Part shown: positions 9,790 through 22,734 of the stretch, piece after piece
Position numbering within the stretch: the stretch's first letter is position 1
How the letters are laid out: every line of letters starts with the position of its first letter
Source of the DNA: Macrothele yani
Taxonomy: Eukaryota; Arthropoda; Arachnida; Araneae; Macrothelidae
DNA: 64,000 bases
Assembly: GCA_039090855.1 (NCBI GenBank)
Contig: CM076997.1
Span: forward strand, 165,446,709 to 165,510,708
Reading direction: 5' to 3'
The notes under the pieces: model-generated
What the model saw: the letters and a program-made list of their open reading frames with translations, nothing else
What the model was told of the DNA's origin: nothing
Database searches by the model: none
Translations under genes and position numbers: made by a program

Positions 9790-12300
9790 GTTTGTGTGTA
9801 TATATATATATATATATGTCCCGGTCGAACACGGAATGTAACATTTAAACATTTTTTTACAATGATGTTGAAATCGTACATTTGGGATGTTAGTGGGCTA
9901 GACAACACCACAAAAAATAAGCCCGAAACTCTTTCACCTCGATGCCAGTTGGTTGATAAATCACGCCGAACATCACTGTGGAAAATGCCTCTATATATGC
10001 ATTAAAAGTTTCAGATACCGTATTTTAATGTGAAAGCACATCAAACAAATGCACTTTGAAAATATATGGAAAGTTGAAATGCTGACAAATAAATAAGGTC
10101 CTTTAAAAGCAGAAGATCTACACGTGAAAGTAAAAAAACTGATTTACTGTCTCTTCCCGAAAAATTGAGTGAAAAAAGGACTAATTTTTTTTCTGTATTC
10201 TGCAAATTCAGAGAAAGGCAAAGTGTGGGAAAAAGAGAAATTTCCGAAGAATTTATGTTTGTGTGGTTAACGCGGTGAATAAAATACAAATTATTCATAC
10301 CATAAATATCATTAATATGCATTTCATTTACCAAAACTGCAGTTTGTGTAATGGAAAACGATGGAAATGTGTAACAATTTAACGAGGTAGAGAAAACGAA
10401 CTTCGTACAGGTGCGTTTAATATCTATATGAAGCACACTTATGTATTAAAAATAAATTTGTCGTCTCTGTATTACAAAGACGTCACTCACAGTTTGAAAT
10501 ATTTACTGCTCATGTAGCATTAATGATGTAAGAATAGAGGGTGTCATTGCGCGAAACTAAAGAATTGATAGTGAGAGTTTTGCAGATATAGTGAACATGT
10601 GCTTTAATTTGTGGATAAGATATAAAAGAAAGTAGTTATCTTTCTCATTTATGTACATTATCTAATTTTAAAAATATCTATCTTGCGTAATAAAGAATAA
10701 TTGAATCAGTATTAACGTAATTATGTACCAATAACCAGGTACTTGTCTTCTCATGAATTATACGTCTTACACGAAGTCATGAGCTTACAAGTTTACAACA
10801 CCTCACAAATCTTGCGCTTCGCTAGAAGAAATAAGCTAATTTTTTCTACTCATTTGGAATATGAAGTTTACACTGTTTATTAAAGTTCTAAATAATAAAT
10901 TTATGCATCTAAATGAAACGCGATGTGCTAGGTACTGAAGACTCAATTGGAGTAGCGTTCTTTACACAAATAAGAGAGGTTAACTGAAGCCTCCAGATAA
11001 AGTTGCGATTTTTCGGAAATAAGATATAAGTTCTCCGCGACAGTTCTGTTTTCATATTTTACTGAATTTTTATGGCATCATGCATTTTTAGTGTAATATT
11101 ATATATACATACTTTCCGAATAGGAATATCTGTGGAAAGGTATTTTTAAACCCACTTGTCTTAAAGAAACGCATTGCTTTGCCAGAAAAAAATAGATTGC
11201 TTTTTAAACAACTGCCGTACATTAAATATTTGAGAGGTTTTTGTTTCTGAATTTTCTGCATCTGCGAAGTAGAAACTTTATGTGATGCCCCATCTGGCAC
11301 TGACAAGCTACTTTTAACATTGTTAAATTAAAATGAAAGAAAAAAAGAAACAGAGGCAAAGGCTTATTTTGCAATTCATAAGATGAGCTTTATATTTAAT
11401 CACGGAACAGCGAGCTCGCGGTTTTCCTCTGACTCCGCCGAGAGCCGATGTTTGCAAACGAAACTCGATTTTTCGTTGCCACGCACGATCATCAATTCAC
11501 ATCAGCCATGCGGGAAAAGCAACTTCCAAGGGAGGGTAGTTTGCATCAACATTACAAACAAATACAACCGCGCTCCTAAGGGATCTCCACTACCCGATAA
11601 TCGATATCACTTAGTTGGTTCACTGTGTTTCACAAGTACGGGAAGACTTATCATACTTCACCAATCTGAACAGAATATTTTGCCGGATAAAAAATGCTGT
11701 CTTGGGATATAACGCCTGGAATACGCTAGAAGAAGAAATGCTGTAGCATCGTCCACAAATCTTGCCAACTGGTAAGTCGGGGTAGATGGTGTTTTGTTTT
11801 GGACTTTGTACACTCAAAAACAAGAGTGTTGATGTGCCTCAGTACAAATCTCCGATTAAAGAGCATTGTATTTTAATTAGTGAATAAGATTATCACTTTT
11901 TAATATTATCTTAATCTTAATCCATGGAATTAAGTGTGGTGCGTGCCATATATATTGCAAAGTCAGAAAGCAAGTACAACGATAATACACATTCTTGTAT
12001 TCCGTCAGTAATATGTGATGTGTAGTGCCTTTTTAACCTTCCATTTTCGTTGGCCTTTCACTTACGTACATTTTTGTTGTTTTTATTTGTTCTTTCCATA
12101 CTGAACGTTACGTCTAAACTCCCTTAAGGTTAACTTCTTCAAGATTATGGCAAGCAGTCAGTCAAGGCTTGCTAGCTGATATATCTCACGGGCTATGAAA
12201 TTGAAAGGACTTGTTTAGGATCTTTTTCACGTCTGTGTATTACATCTGCGAATGCGTAATATTCTATGCCGTCAAATCTTAGTAGCTTTGTCATTCTATT
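9790..12300. other. AT-rich sequence without recognised gene
   Basis: About 2.5 kb holding a short TA repeat near 9800-9817 and only short unsupported open frames. No transposase, reverse transcriptase or SINE landmark was found. Confidence 0.5.
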
Positions 12301-12303
12301 ATG

Positions 12304-13516
12304 TACACTGATGGGCCGTTACATTATGACCACCTGCATAATTAGCTGAAGGACTCACTTTAGCCAGAAAAACTGCCACCATTCGACGAGGCATCGATTT
12401 GATGAGGTGGTGATATGTATCCTTGGGTATCTGGTACCATAATGTCAACATCTGGTCCTCCAGTTCTTGTACATTTCGAGGAGATGATGATTTAGCGCCA
12501 AACCACTTTTCTAAGTCGAACCACAAATGTTCGATTGGGTTCACGTCAGGCGAATTTGGAGGCCAAGACATTAACAGAAAGTCACCAGCATGTTCCTCGA
12601 ACCACTCCTTGACGATTCTACCAGTGTGGCATGGCGCGTTATCCTGTTAGTAATGGCCATCACCAGCAGGGGACGCAGTAGCCATGAATGGTCGAACTTT
12701 GTCCGCAACGATGTTCAGATACCTGACAACTGTCAGAGATTGTGCCATTGGGATAATGGGGCGTAAAGTGTCCCAAGAAAACTTCGCCCATAGCATAACA
12801 CCGCCGTCGCAGGCCTATTTCCGCTCAGCAATGCATCCAGGTGCCATAGCCTCCGTTGGAAATCGGCGTATCCGCGCTCGGTCGTCTACGTGATGCACCA
12901 GGAATCTTAATTCGTCAGGCCACTTTCTTCCAATCATCCGCGGTCTAATCTCAATGATCTTGGGCCCATTTCATGTGTTGTTGTCGATGATATGCAGTGA
13001 GCATCGGGACCCGGCTGGGTCTTCAGACACGTAGATCCATGCGCAGAAGGCTGCGATGAACTGTGTGCATTGCCCTGATCAGCATTGTTGTAGCTGCGGG
13101 TGATTTGTCGCACTGTGGCCCTGCAGTCGCTGTGAACAATGCGCGACAGTATCCGCTTCCCTCTGACAACAGTGAGCTGCGGACAATACACGGCTGGTCG
13201 ATGGTTCGTCATTTGGTCATCTGTGCACCACTTTTGATACGTACTCACTACAGCGGTAAGTGAACAACCCACAAGCCGAGCCGTTTCCGTGATCGTAGTT
13301 CCGAAGGGCAGTGCCATCACAATTTGTCCTTTATCAAACTCCGAGAAATCGGCAGCTTTAGCCATTCTGACCCCGAACACTGTACTAACCGAAAACTGGT
13401 TCTCGGATTGCATATATGTACTGCTTTGTGAACTTCACCTGCGCCACCATCCGGTCTCTAGGAGCTCTCATTTCTTTAGGCTGGGATTGGTCATAATATA
13501 ACGGATCATCGGTGTA
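12304..13516 (-). mobile_element. Tc1-like transposon, family A, near full length, inactivated
   Basis: Both ends carry the same inverted terminal repeat, beginning TACACTGATGGGCCGTTACA on the left and (reversed) TACACCGATGATCCGTTATA on the right, each followed by TTATGACCA, with TA at each edge. The transposase runs on the minus strand. The N-terminal helix-turn-helix region is 13367-12934 ([33 protein letters not shown]). The C-terminal part, 12571-12299, holds PPNSPDVNPIEHLWFDLEKW with the catalytic glutamate and the end motif HLIKSMPRRM. The middle, with the first aspartates, is frameshifted. A second copy is at 21456-22665. About 1.21 kb, normal for the superfamily. Confidence 0.85.
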
Positions 13517-13519
13517 ATG

Positions 13520-14645
13520 TCTCTGAATATATCACTGGTTGTAGTGGTGTAAAGGTTTCGACACTGCTAATTAGAAAATAATGCCCATGACTCCTAAGAT
13601 ATTACTTAAAGTTATTTCAGTGATGCTGTTTTACTTTGGAATACGTTTTAACTGTATCGCTTTGTCAAGTCTACAAATAAGGAAATTAGATATTGTAAAA
13701 TAATAATATAAACTTAGCATCGATGTGCACAGTGACAGAAACAACTAAACGAGTATCACTCATATCGATAACGATCACATAAAAGAAGTAATAAATATAT
13801 ATACGATTTTAGCTTACCCTGTTTTAAATTACTTATTAATCGTTTAAAACCCTTTAACAACCTAACGCCCGATACGCTGTTACATTAAAACTATCACTAG
13901 GTCTCCGAAACGCCCGTCTAAACTGAATAGCATTTCCTACCCACACCTGTTCTTTGAATATAGACGCCCACTATGGAATTAACAGAAGTCACACTCAGTC
14001 AACATTGTTGTTATTAAATAAGTAAGTAAAGCAGAGGTGTTAGCGTCTCGCGGAGAGATATTATTTAGGCTCGTGACATCACATGTTCTCTTCATGGAAT
14101 AAAGCAGTAAACGTCATTGGGAGACATCTGAAGGTCAATGCCAATCAAGTCAACAGCTTGGAAGTTTCGTGTGGTGACTGATCACTAATCCTTCCTCTGA
14201 TAACTTGTAAAGCGGAGGGGAGAAATTCTGAAATAAGCAACAAAGAGTTCCGGACGTTATGGTAGGGGACACAGTATTTCAGAGACATGGTTGTTAAAGG
14301 TCTAATAAAGGCTGCAGTATACTCAAAACATTTCGTATCGACGCATATCTCGGAAAAAGCTGTTGAAAATACACTGGTTTCCATGAATTTAGCAAATAAC
14401 AGAAAAATTGCAGCTTTGCTCAAAAAATGCCTTAAGAGGTATGGTGAAATTTGATGAAAACCTGGATCACATCGTACGTTACAGAAAAACCCTAAAACCT
14501 TTCCTAAGAAATACTTCATTCCAACAAAAACAACCATATACAAAACCAAGAAAAAAATGATGCTAAAATAAAATGAAGTAGCTAAGTAAACCAATAGGGA
14601 GTATGGTGAACTTTCAAAATAACGCATATCTCACAGTGAAGTTTC
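13520..14645. other. AT-rich sequence without recognised feature
   Basis: Spacer between two Tc1 elements. A 160-residue open frame (14627-14145, minus) matches nothing recognised and has an AT-driven composition, so it is not called as a gene. Confidence 0.4.
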
Positions 14646-14649
14646 ATGA

Positions 14650-15670
14650 TGTTGGTGATGAAGTGTCGGGGCTGAGTAAGTAACAAAGATAATTATTAGT
14701 GGAAAGATTGGGTAAGCTGCTACAGGTCCTCTGGAGGGGGACAGAGGCCCACCGACATGTCTCTCTAGAGCATTTCATACATGTGCGATCGGTTTCATGT
14801 CGGGAGACCTGGTTGGCCAATTCATGGTAACAGTGATCTCGTCCTGGGGATATTGTTCTACCAGTGTCGTTTGGTGGGAATGAGCGTGATCGTTTTGTAG
14901 AAGTGTACCTTCTAGGTCGCCTAGATAAGGGCAAACATAGGGGTCCAGGACATCATTCTAAAAGCGTCGAATATGCATGGTTTCACTGGGAAGCACACTG
15001 AGGTATGTGCGTTAGAAACATGCCACACCAGACCAGCTCATTTCCATCAACATAAGTGGCCCTTTCACGGGTCATGGATGGATGATAGCGGGTCTCTTAA
15101 TCTCTCCAGATCAAAGTACGCTTTGAATCGCTCTGAAAGGAAAATCTGAACTCATCTGTGAACCTCTATTAGTTTTCAGTCCGGTTGACGTGAAATCTTG
15201 CTCACATCAAATGTTCCTTCTTGTGACGGGTTAATGGTCACGCCGAGGACTGATCGCTTAGCATAAACATATCCTTCGTAAAGACTTCTGAGCGCAGTGG
15301 AAAAAGATGCCACCGTTCCTGTAGCCGCAGCAAGGGCAGATCCCACCTGTTTCGGGGATGCCGTGCAGGCCTAAAGCACAATTACTTGAAGATAGCTGTC
15401 ATCCATTAATGTATTGTCCCTAGGCCTTACTTCGCTTTACCTTCGGGTATTTGATTGTGTATTTTGAAATTGGTTCCACAGTCTGTGGACCAGAGAAAGT
15501 CTCAAGGCTCATATGCAGCCATCTTGCAACTCTAACTTGAGTTTGGCCTGTCTCTAGTCTTGTGATGGATCTCGACATCAGTTTATCTGTTAAGCAATGT
15601 CTCCCAGACATTAAGCAAAGTCTGTTATGTCAAAGTTCTTTCTTACATTCCGCAAGTGATGTGGCGTACA
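14650..15670 (-). mobile_element. Tc1-like transposon relic
   Basis: Minus-strand transposase remains. 15590-15480 gives the helix-turn-helix start SRSITRLETGQTQVRVARWL. Further down are LLQNDHAHSHQTTLVEQYPQ (the second catalytic aspartate block, with the usual QQDNA altered) and NWPTRSPDMKPIAHV, where the catalytic glutamate of PIEHV is alanine. Frames are broken between the pieces. Terminal inverted repeats could not be matched with confidence, so the ends are approximate. The protein type is that of Tc1-like elements starting with RLExGQSQxxVAR. Confidence 0.75.
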
Positions 15671-15674
15671 CCTT

Positions 15675-16400
15675 CACAACAATCCCTTTATGCGGTGGCT
15701 CATTTGCATAAACTGATGTCATCCCAACCAATTTACGTATGATACCATACTACCACATTCCATTTCCCTTCATATATCCAAATGTCGTATAGTTCCAACG
15801 CTTCTTTCAGAAAGAATCGCGATCTTTGGGAATTTTTTCTTTAACTTATTAAAGCAATTGCATAATGTGCGCTAATAAAGGAGTTAATACAGAACATTAT
15901 GGAATATCGCTGTTCCATAATTTAAAAAAACAAACGCCACGCGTTTTTGCATTTAGTTATTATACACTAACCAAAATTCAACAGGTTAGGAAATTTCCTC
16001 ACACTGTCATTTCAGGAGTTATCATACACTTGATAATCATTTCCCCGAAAGTCGGTGCCTTGGAATTCTATACTTTTGGACAGAGGTAACGAATGCCTGT
16101 TTTAAATCCGTTCTTCCAGAGTGAGTGTCCTCATCCCAAAGAACAACGGATACGTTTTGTTTCCTTGCGGAAGAAGTTCCTTGCTTTCGTCGTATGGATT
16201 CTGATCTTCACTTGAAATACCAACAAATTAATTATAATGCACTCACACATAAATATATATTCTAAGATAATACTTCCTGCGAAAAATATTACCGTCAGCC
16301 AGGCGTATCTGTTATAATTTGCTGCAATAGGAAAACAATTGGGATTTTACAATCTGTCAACCACATAAATAGATAACATTTTGCCTTCCTTGGAACCCAA
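15675..16400. other. AT-rich sequence without recognised feature
   Basis: Contains a short open frame at 15865-16089 with no similarity I can name. No repeat seen. Confidence 0.4.
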
Positions 16401-16404
16401 AAAG

Positions 16405-16635
16405 TCAGCTTTTATTTTGTTGTTTAACTACCACCGTAAGCAGTTTGATGAGATATAAACAGCGGTCGCCCAAATGTAGGGCTACTCGTTCCATGGAAGG
16501 GGCTTAACCAAGGAGTAAGAAATACATACCATACATGATTCGCTCACAATTCCTTCAAACCCAGACTTACCTAAGGTGAATTCTTACAAGCTAATGGCTG
16601 GTGCCGCTCTACCACTTTAATGCAGCAAAGTGGTG
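16405..16635 (-). mobile_element. Old SINE-1 copy, strongly diverged
   Basis: Landmarks in reverse order: TTTAACTACCACCGTAAGCA, GATATAAACAGCGGTCGCCC, AATGTAGGGCTACTCGTTCC, then weak B-box and A-box remains (CTCTACCACTTTAATGCAGC). It ends just upstream of the Tc1 at 16672. Confidence 0.55.
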
Positions 16636-16671
16636 CGTAGGTATCGCCAGTAAGCTTTCACACAAACAATA

Positions 16672-18086
16672 TACATTCTTCGTCAACAAAATAGTTGCAC
16701 CCAGAAGAACGTGTCGAATGTGCTATGCTATTCCAGAGGAAGGGAAGTATTACCAGGAACAATAAATGATTAAACATTCAAACTGATATGGGCAATATTT
16801 CTTGTGCTACATACCAAAAAGTAGCGTATCTAAGTATGGCATCGTGCAGTCATGTTTACTTACACAGCATGCCAGACGTCTCGGCAGGCAGTTGCACAGG
16901 TTCCTAATGGTGCCCTGCGATGAGCCATCACATGCAGCTTGAATCTTCTCACGCAGTTCCTGCAGATTGTGCGGTAGGGGTGGATTGTGGATAGCGCGTC
17001 CCATGGCATCCCACACATTTACAATCGGCAATGGGTCTGGCGATGCGGATGGCCATGGCATAGTGTCAGTGTCTTCAAGGCAAGCTCTCGAGACAGCAGC
17101 AGTATGCTGACGTGCGTTGGCCTGTCGGAAAATCGCACCGGAGTGAGCGTTCAGAAAAGTTAGGCTCACTGGTTGCAAGACCTCATTAACGTAACGTTGG
17201 GTGTCAAAGTGCCTGAAATGAAAACCAAAGGTAATCGGGCATCGTAGGAAGTTGCATCCCACACCATGGCACAATGCCTTCTGGACGTGTGACGCTCGAC
17301 AACAAACCGTTCACCTTGGCGCTGACCTCGGTTCCTCCACGCACGGATTCGTTGGTCTTCTCCTCCAAGACAAAAGCGCGACTTTTCACTGAGGATCACC
17401 CGCTGCCATTCTGAGTGGTTCAATGACAGTCTGGCACGAGACCATTGCAGTCTTTGGCAACGATGCAATGGTGTCTGCGTGGGTGTAGTTTTATATCGTG
17501 CAGCAGTTTGCCAATGGTGCTGGCACTAATCGGACGATGCATGGAGGGCACCACTGTTCACTGAATATTCGCAATCGTGGCTGTTGGGTCACTCCGCGCA
17601 TGTCAGACAACCTGTCTGTTCCTTCGCTCCGTGGTTCGTCAAGTTCTACCAGACCCTTCCTGTCTCTGCTGCGTGCCTTGTTCTATATACTGCCGCCAAG
17701 AGCGTGCTATGGTAATATCTGCACGACTGGTATGGTGTGAAATACGGAGATTAGACCATCCCAATTCCCGGAGCCAAACGATGCGACCCCTTTCAAACTC
17801 CTCCATATGCTAGCAATGCTTCTAAACTTTTCTCCGATGCACACTTCGTTTGCAAAGGATGCAACCAATACAACAGCACGAGTCAGAATGGCAAGTACGC
17901 GCAACGGGACGACCTCCTTATATAGCAGGTCAGGCACAGCACTACGACCTCTCCTTGCTTGCGTCACATGTGCGGCTGAATGTGATACTTGAATCATCTG
18001 CATGTCTAACAATGTCAAACCTACCCACGAAGTTTCCTGTCCGTTGCTTCCTTCTGGGTGCAAATCTTTTTTTGGCGATGAGTGTA
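16672..18086 (-). mobile_element. Tc1-like transposon, near full length, inactivated
   Basis: Terminal repeats: left TACATTCTTCGTCAAC and right (reversed) TACACTCATCGCCAAA, both followed by an inner block TTGCACCCAGAAG. The minus-strand transposase is in pieces. 17468-17166 holds the first catalytic block as ILSEKSRFCLGGEDQRIRAW (SEKSRF where SDESRF is expected, so the first aspartate is lost) and HCAMVWDA. 17274-16807 holds FLNAHSGAIFRQANARQHTA (second aspartate of QQDNAR replaced by alanine) and PLPIVNVWDAMGRAIHNPPL (glutamate of PIENVW replaced by valine). All three catalytic residues are therefore changed. About 1.41 kb with termini, in the same size class as the element at 50104. Confidence 0.85.
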
Positions 18087-18374
18087 TGTACAACACGTCG
18101 CATTACCTGTAAGCGTAACTTAAGTACTGTATTTTATCTGATGGAACAAAAACGGTATTGCTTATTTCTACTTGATTTTACTCTAAAACGTATAAAGAAA
18201 AGATAAAAGAAGAATATTTGGTTTCAAAAGCATAATAGCTACTATTCAAGAGTATGAAATAATGGACATGAGTTTTCTGTATTTTCTTACTCTCAGTATG
18301 TCTTTTCAGCGTCTGCATTTAATGTTTGTGTACAATACTTAAGATTGCTAGACATCTTTAGTTTTACTGTACAT

Positions 18375-19000
18375 ACAGGGTGGTCCGAAAGTCTCGTCAC
18401 CTCCATATGTTTTAATGAAGTAGTGTAGTTACGTTTTACCTTCTGTTGCAGATGGCCGACACAAGCTCCTACACTGTTGAAGAACGGCTGGTTGCAAGTC
18501 TATGGGCCTATGAAGGTCCTCAGAATGGGAAGTACATGGAGGATGCGCGATTACACTTCCAGATACGATTTAACAAAGCAGCCCCTCCTAAAAGGACAAT
18601 ATTGCGGTAGGAACACAAAATGTGTCTGACTGAATCCATTAAGGATAAACCGAAGGCAGGACGACCATCCACACGAGAGGAAACATGTGCGACAGTGGAG
18701 GCATCTGTGCTCAGATCCCCCACAAAGTCACTTCGGAAACGATCATCCGAAACTGGTATCCCCAAAACCACAATGTTAACACACATGAAAAAAGATCTTG
18801 CAGTGAAACCCTTTAGGGCAGCATCAATCAACGAGCTAAGTGACAATGACATAGAGAAAAGGAAGTTCAGCGTGTGAACGATTACATGAGTTGTTTCTGA
18901 TGCTCTCGCAGCGTGGTAAACTGTTTTTGTCTGATTTATGTGCAATTTATCGGAGTGCTCGTAATAGGAATGTCTATTTCTGGAACACTGTTCAACTGAC
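18375..19000 (+). pseudogene. Transposase relic with DUF4817-type N-terminus
   Basis: Starts with ACAGGGTGGTCCGAAAGTCT, a terminus typical of this mariner-related group. After ATGGCCGACACAAGC the plus strand reads YTVEERLVASLWAYEGPQNG, then (frame changed) KPKAGRPSTREETCATVEAS and SPTKSLRKRSSETGIPKTTM: a helix-turn-helix N-terminus with the SGRPxTxR hinge. Near 18900-18975 LFLSDLCAIYRSARNRNVYF resembles the first catalytic block of the same proteins (usually FSDECAIYRS). The remainder is missing and a SINE follows. Confidence 0.65.
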
Positions 19001-19174
19001 GCTATGTATTTGGAGGATTTTCACTTTGAATCTCGCCCTTTGGATTTAACATGTATAAATAATATATAGCCAGTGCACTTAATGCCCACCAGATTGAGAC
19101 GTTGCTGTAGCTGAGCCAATATTACGGATTTATGATGTCAAAAGCTGACAGAAAAACACACATAGCGCCGTGAA

Positions 19175-19320
19175 TTGTTTGCCACCGTGGTGTAAGGCTA
19201 ACGCGCTCGGCTAGATATCGAGAGATCTGGGATTCGATTACCAAGCAGTGGCCGAATAACAATTTCTCGGTTGCTGTGTGTTGCTAAGACAAGGAAAGAG
19301 CGATGTCTTTGTTTATTCAC
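19175..19320 (+). mobile_element. SINE-2 copy, tRNA-derived
   Basis: tRNA-like head with A box (TGGTGTAAGGCTAACGCG) and a B box (GGGATTCGATTACC), then the tail motif GGAAAGAGCGATG, which is also found in the copies at 31890-32580. It lies between two short direct repeats that are not simple target site duplications. Confidence 0.6.
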
Positions 19321-19399
19321 TGACGCCACGTATTTGGAGGATTTTCACTTTGGCGCTGTTATATTTGGGAACATGTTACCCTCCTGGAGCCAGGGGTAT

Positions 19400-21450
19400 C
19401 CAATGTTGTGACTCGCAATAGTTAGCGAAATTGTCTATACTATTCCACAAACAGGTTGGAACAATTTTTGAAAACTTGCAGATGATATTGCATTCGAAAA
19501 ATGGACTTACAGGAAGTTGTTATTTAGCCTTTGCTATTGATGGCGCAGGGTGTGCGCAGTTGAAATCGTAGGGTATTTCATCCCACTCGGAATCAACAAA
19601 CTTCGCAGATTCTGCAAAACAGAATGAGGAACGAGTTTGCGATTTCAAATGGTGCCATCGAACAGACGCAGCAAACTGATTACGAAAGCGAAACGTACAG
19701 GGAAAGTATTAGGCTTTGGTTCCAGATCCACAGTCAAGTACACAATGCATGCGTACATAGAACAGAAAATGTTGTCATTTCACGACTGCGTTTTTACATG
19801 CCCTTCATTTTACACCGCAATCAAAGATCTTGTTTTAAATTATTATATAAGTAAAAAAAATGCGGACCGAGAGAGAGAGAGTAAAAGTAGGCATATGCGG
19901 ACTTAGTGCATAGGCAGATAAAAGAATTTCAGACATGCCTATATTTATAAGTTTAGCTCTCTTCAGGACGTTTTCCGCCACAATGGAACTTAAATTATTT
20001 ATGCTGTTTCAGCAGAAGCGTTTGCCAATAGTATAACTTATTTTTTTACTACATTGGGTTTTCAAACATTTTCCTTTCTCAAACACGCTGAAACGTTGCC
20101 TCTATGTAGTGACGTGCAAAAAAATTAATAGAATTTTTGAGTTGCATAATTTATTAACAGCAGGCGTCGTGCAATGTTTTGTCCTTTAGAAGTCAGTTAC
20201 GCCTTTTCTTCAAATATTTCCTCGTTTTAATGACATTTCCCTCTACATTCAAATAAATGTAGAATAAGAAACAACAATATCGTTTTCTTCCATCAAAATT
20301 TTAATCCTCTTTTGAAAGGATTACTCTGATGCTTCGCTAAAAATTTCATTAATTTCTGAGATGCTTGCTAATATCGGACCTCTCAGAAGACATATGCTTA
20401 ATAATACATGTTTGAAAGGATCCCATAATGCTAAAATAACTTTAATTCAAATAAGTACATGCAACGCTTTTTACCAATACAGAACAACAAGTGTAACTGA
20501 ATGAAATATCTGCTGCTGAAGTTCAAAAAAGAGTTAATACCACCAGGATTTAGAGTAATTATACAACATTCATGCCCGTGTTGTGTTTTTATTATCGGTT
20601 CCTAGAAATCTAATGCTTACGTATCTTCACTACCTTGCCATAAGAAAAAATGGAGATTAAATAATGTTCATCTTTATTTGTTTTCGTATGTTTTACAAAT
20701 CATATAAAATAATCTCGTTCTTTCTAGGTTTGTAGATTTTATTTTTGATTCCTGTTATGTACTAAATAAATGGTTTTTATCTAAAAAAGGATAGCACAAA
20801 ATCGTTTTTAAAATCATTCTTCAGCACATATGCAGAAAGAAAAGTTTCATACCAGATGTGTTACTTTATTACATTTTTGAATTAATCAAAACAAAGGTTC
20901 ACATGTTAAATTTTTAAAAACAAGGACAAATTTTATTAATTAAATAATCCACTTGATGCCTTTGAAGAAATTAACACGGTCCATTAATTTAACGAATATT
21001 TTGCGGTTCTCTAATAAACGTTTTCTTCAAACTGGCTTTTCTAACAATTAGATACTCTACAAACGTTAATTGTGCTTCATTTAAATTATCTCTAATGAAT
21101 ATCAAAGGTGCTTAGTTGCAGGGAGCAATGGATGTCTTTAATTTTTTTAAAACACAGGAATGCAGAAGACTCCCATGGTTTCCCTTCAGGTAAATAGCTA
21201 AGTCCTGTAATTTCTATTGGTAATTTTCTGGTAAGAACTTCCAATTTTCTAAAGTAGTAGAAATGAATATGTAGCTAAAGCAATTTATACATTCAGCTGG
21301 AAACTAGGTGGGATGAACATGCATTGCATGGCCGCGTTTTACCTGCTTGTTAATCATATAATAGTACTTTTTGAACTAACAGAAAGAAGCAGGGAGAAAA
21401 GTCCTAAAGAGTCACATAGTCATATATCTTTAAATATTAGTAATAACATA
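19400..21450. other. AT-rich sequence without recognised gene
   Basis: Two kilobases of AT-rich DNA with short unsupported frames; nothing recognised. Confidence 0.5.
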
Positions 21451-21455
21451 TCCAA

Positions 21456-22665
21456 TACAAACCGATGAGCCATTATATTGTGACCACCTCCAGCCTAGAG
21501 AAATCACCGCGCCAGGAGACGGAACAGTGGCGCAGGTGAAGTTCACAGAGCAGTATATATGCAACCCGAGGATACGCTTTCTGATAGTAGACTGTTCGGA
21601 GTCAAAATGGGAAAAGCTGCATATTTCTTAGAGTTTGATAAAGCACAACTTGTAATGGTACTGCGCCTCGGAACTACGATATCGAAAATGACGCAGGTTG
21701 TGGATTCTTCACGTGCCGCTGTAATGAGCACGTACCAATAAAGGTGCACATACTGTATGAAGAAATGACGAACCATCGTCCAGCCGTATGTCGTCCGCAG
21801 CTCACTGATGCCAGAGGAGAGCGGAGCCCGTCGCGCAATGTTTACAGAGACAGCAGGCCCATAGTGCGACAAATCCCCTGCAGCTACAACAGTGGTGATA
21901 AGGGCAATGTGTCACAGTGCACATTTAATCACGGCATTTCTCGCATGGGCCTGCGTAGCCGAAGAGCCTGACGGGTCCCCATGCTCATTGCACGCCATCC
22001 CCAACAACGCATGAAATGAGCCCAAGATCATTTAGATTAGACAGTGGATGAGTGGAAGGTCTAGATTTGGTTAGCGAAGGTGTACCGTGATGGTGGCTTG
22101 GTCTGACGAATCAAGATTCCTGGAGCATTATGCAGACAGCCGAGTGAGGATACGCCGACTAACAATGGAGGCTATGGCACATGGATGCACTGTTTGGCGG
22201 AAACAGGCCGGCTGCTGGAGGTGTTATGCTGTGGGCGATATTTTCTTCGGACACTTTAGGCCCCATTATGACAATAGCACAATCCCTGAAAGCTAACATA
22301 TCTGAACATCGTTGCGGACCAAGTTCACCCATTCATGGCAACTGTGTTCCCTGCTGCTGATGGCCATTACCAACAGAATAAGGCGCCATGCCAAGCTGCC
22401 AGAGTCGTCAAGGAGTGGTTGCAGGAACATGCTGGTGACGTTCTGTTAATGTCCTGGTTGCCAAATTCACCTGCCATTAACCCAATCGAGCATTTTTGGT
22501 TCAACTTCGAAAAGCGGGTTTGCGCTAAATCACCACCACACCGAAATAATGTATGGAAATCGGAGGACCTGCTGTTGACATTATGGTACCAGATACCCCA
22601 TGATACCTATCGCCACCTTATCGATGCGGTGCCTCCCCGAGTGGCCGCTCTTTTGCGGGCTATAT
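21456..22665 (+). mobile_element. Tc1-like transposon, family A, 3' end lost
   Basis: Same family as 12304-13516 but on the plus strand. The left terminus CCGATGAGCCATTATATTGT is followed by GACCACC, and the helix-turn-helix region reads AYFLEFDKAQLVMVL. The first catalytic block is VAWSDESRFLEH (about 22090), the second is altered (QQNKAPCQAARVVKEWL instead of QQDNAP), and the third reads PNSPAINPIEHFWFNFEKRV, retaining the glutamate. The right terminal repeat is absent; the element stops in a TATATATATC stretch near 22665, where another Tc1 relic follows. Confidence 0.8.
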
Positions 22666-22734
22666 ATATCTATGTGTTACTTATAGTTTCAAGGGTCTGT
22701 GTGATTGTATTGTAAATCGGTGTTTTCATAATTC

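Noticed and set aside
14145..14627. 160-residue minus-strand frame
   Set aside because: Hydrophobic and phenylalanine-rich from AT bias, no domain, no supported start or neighbours.
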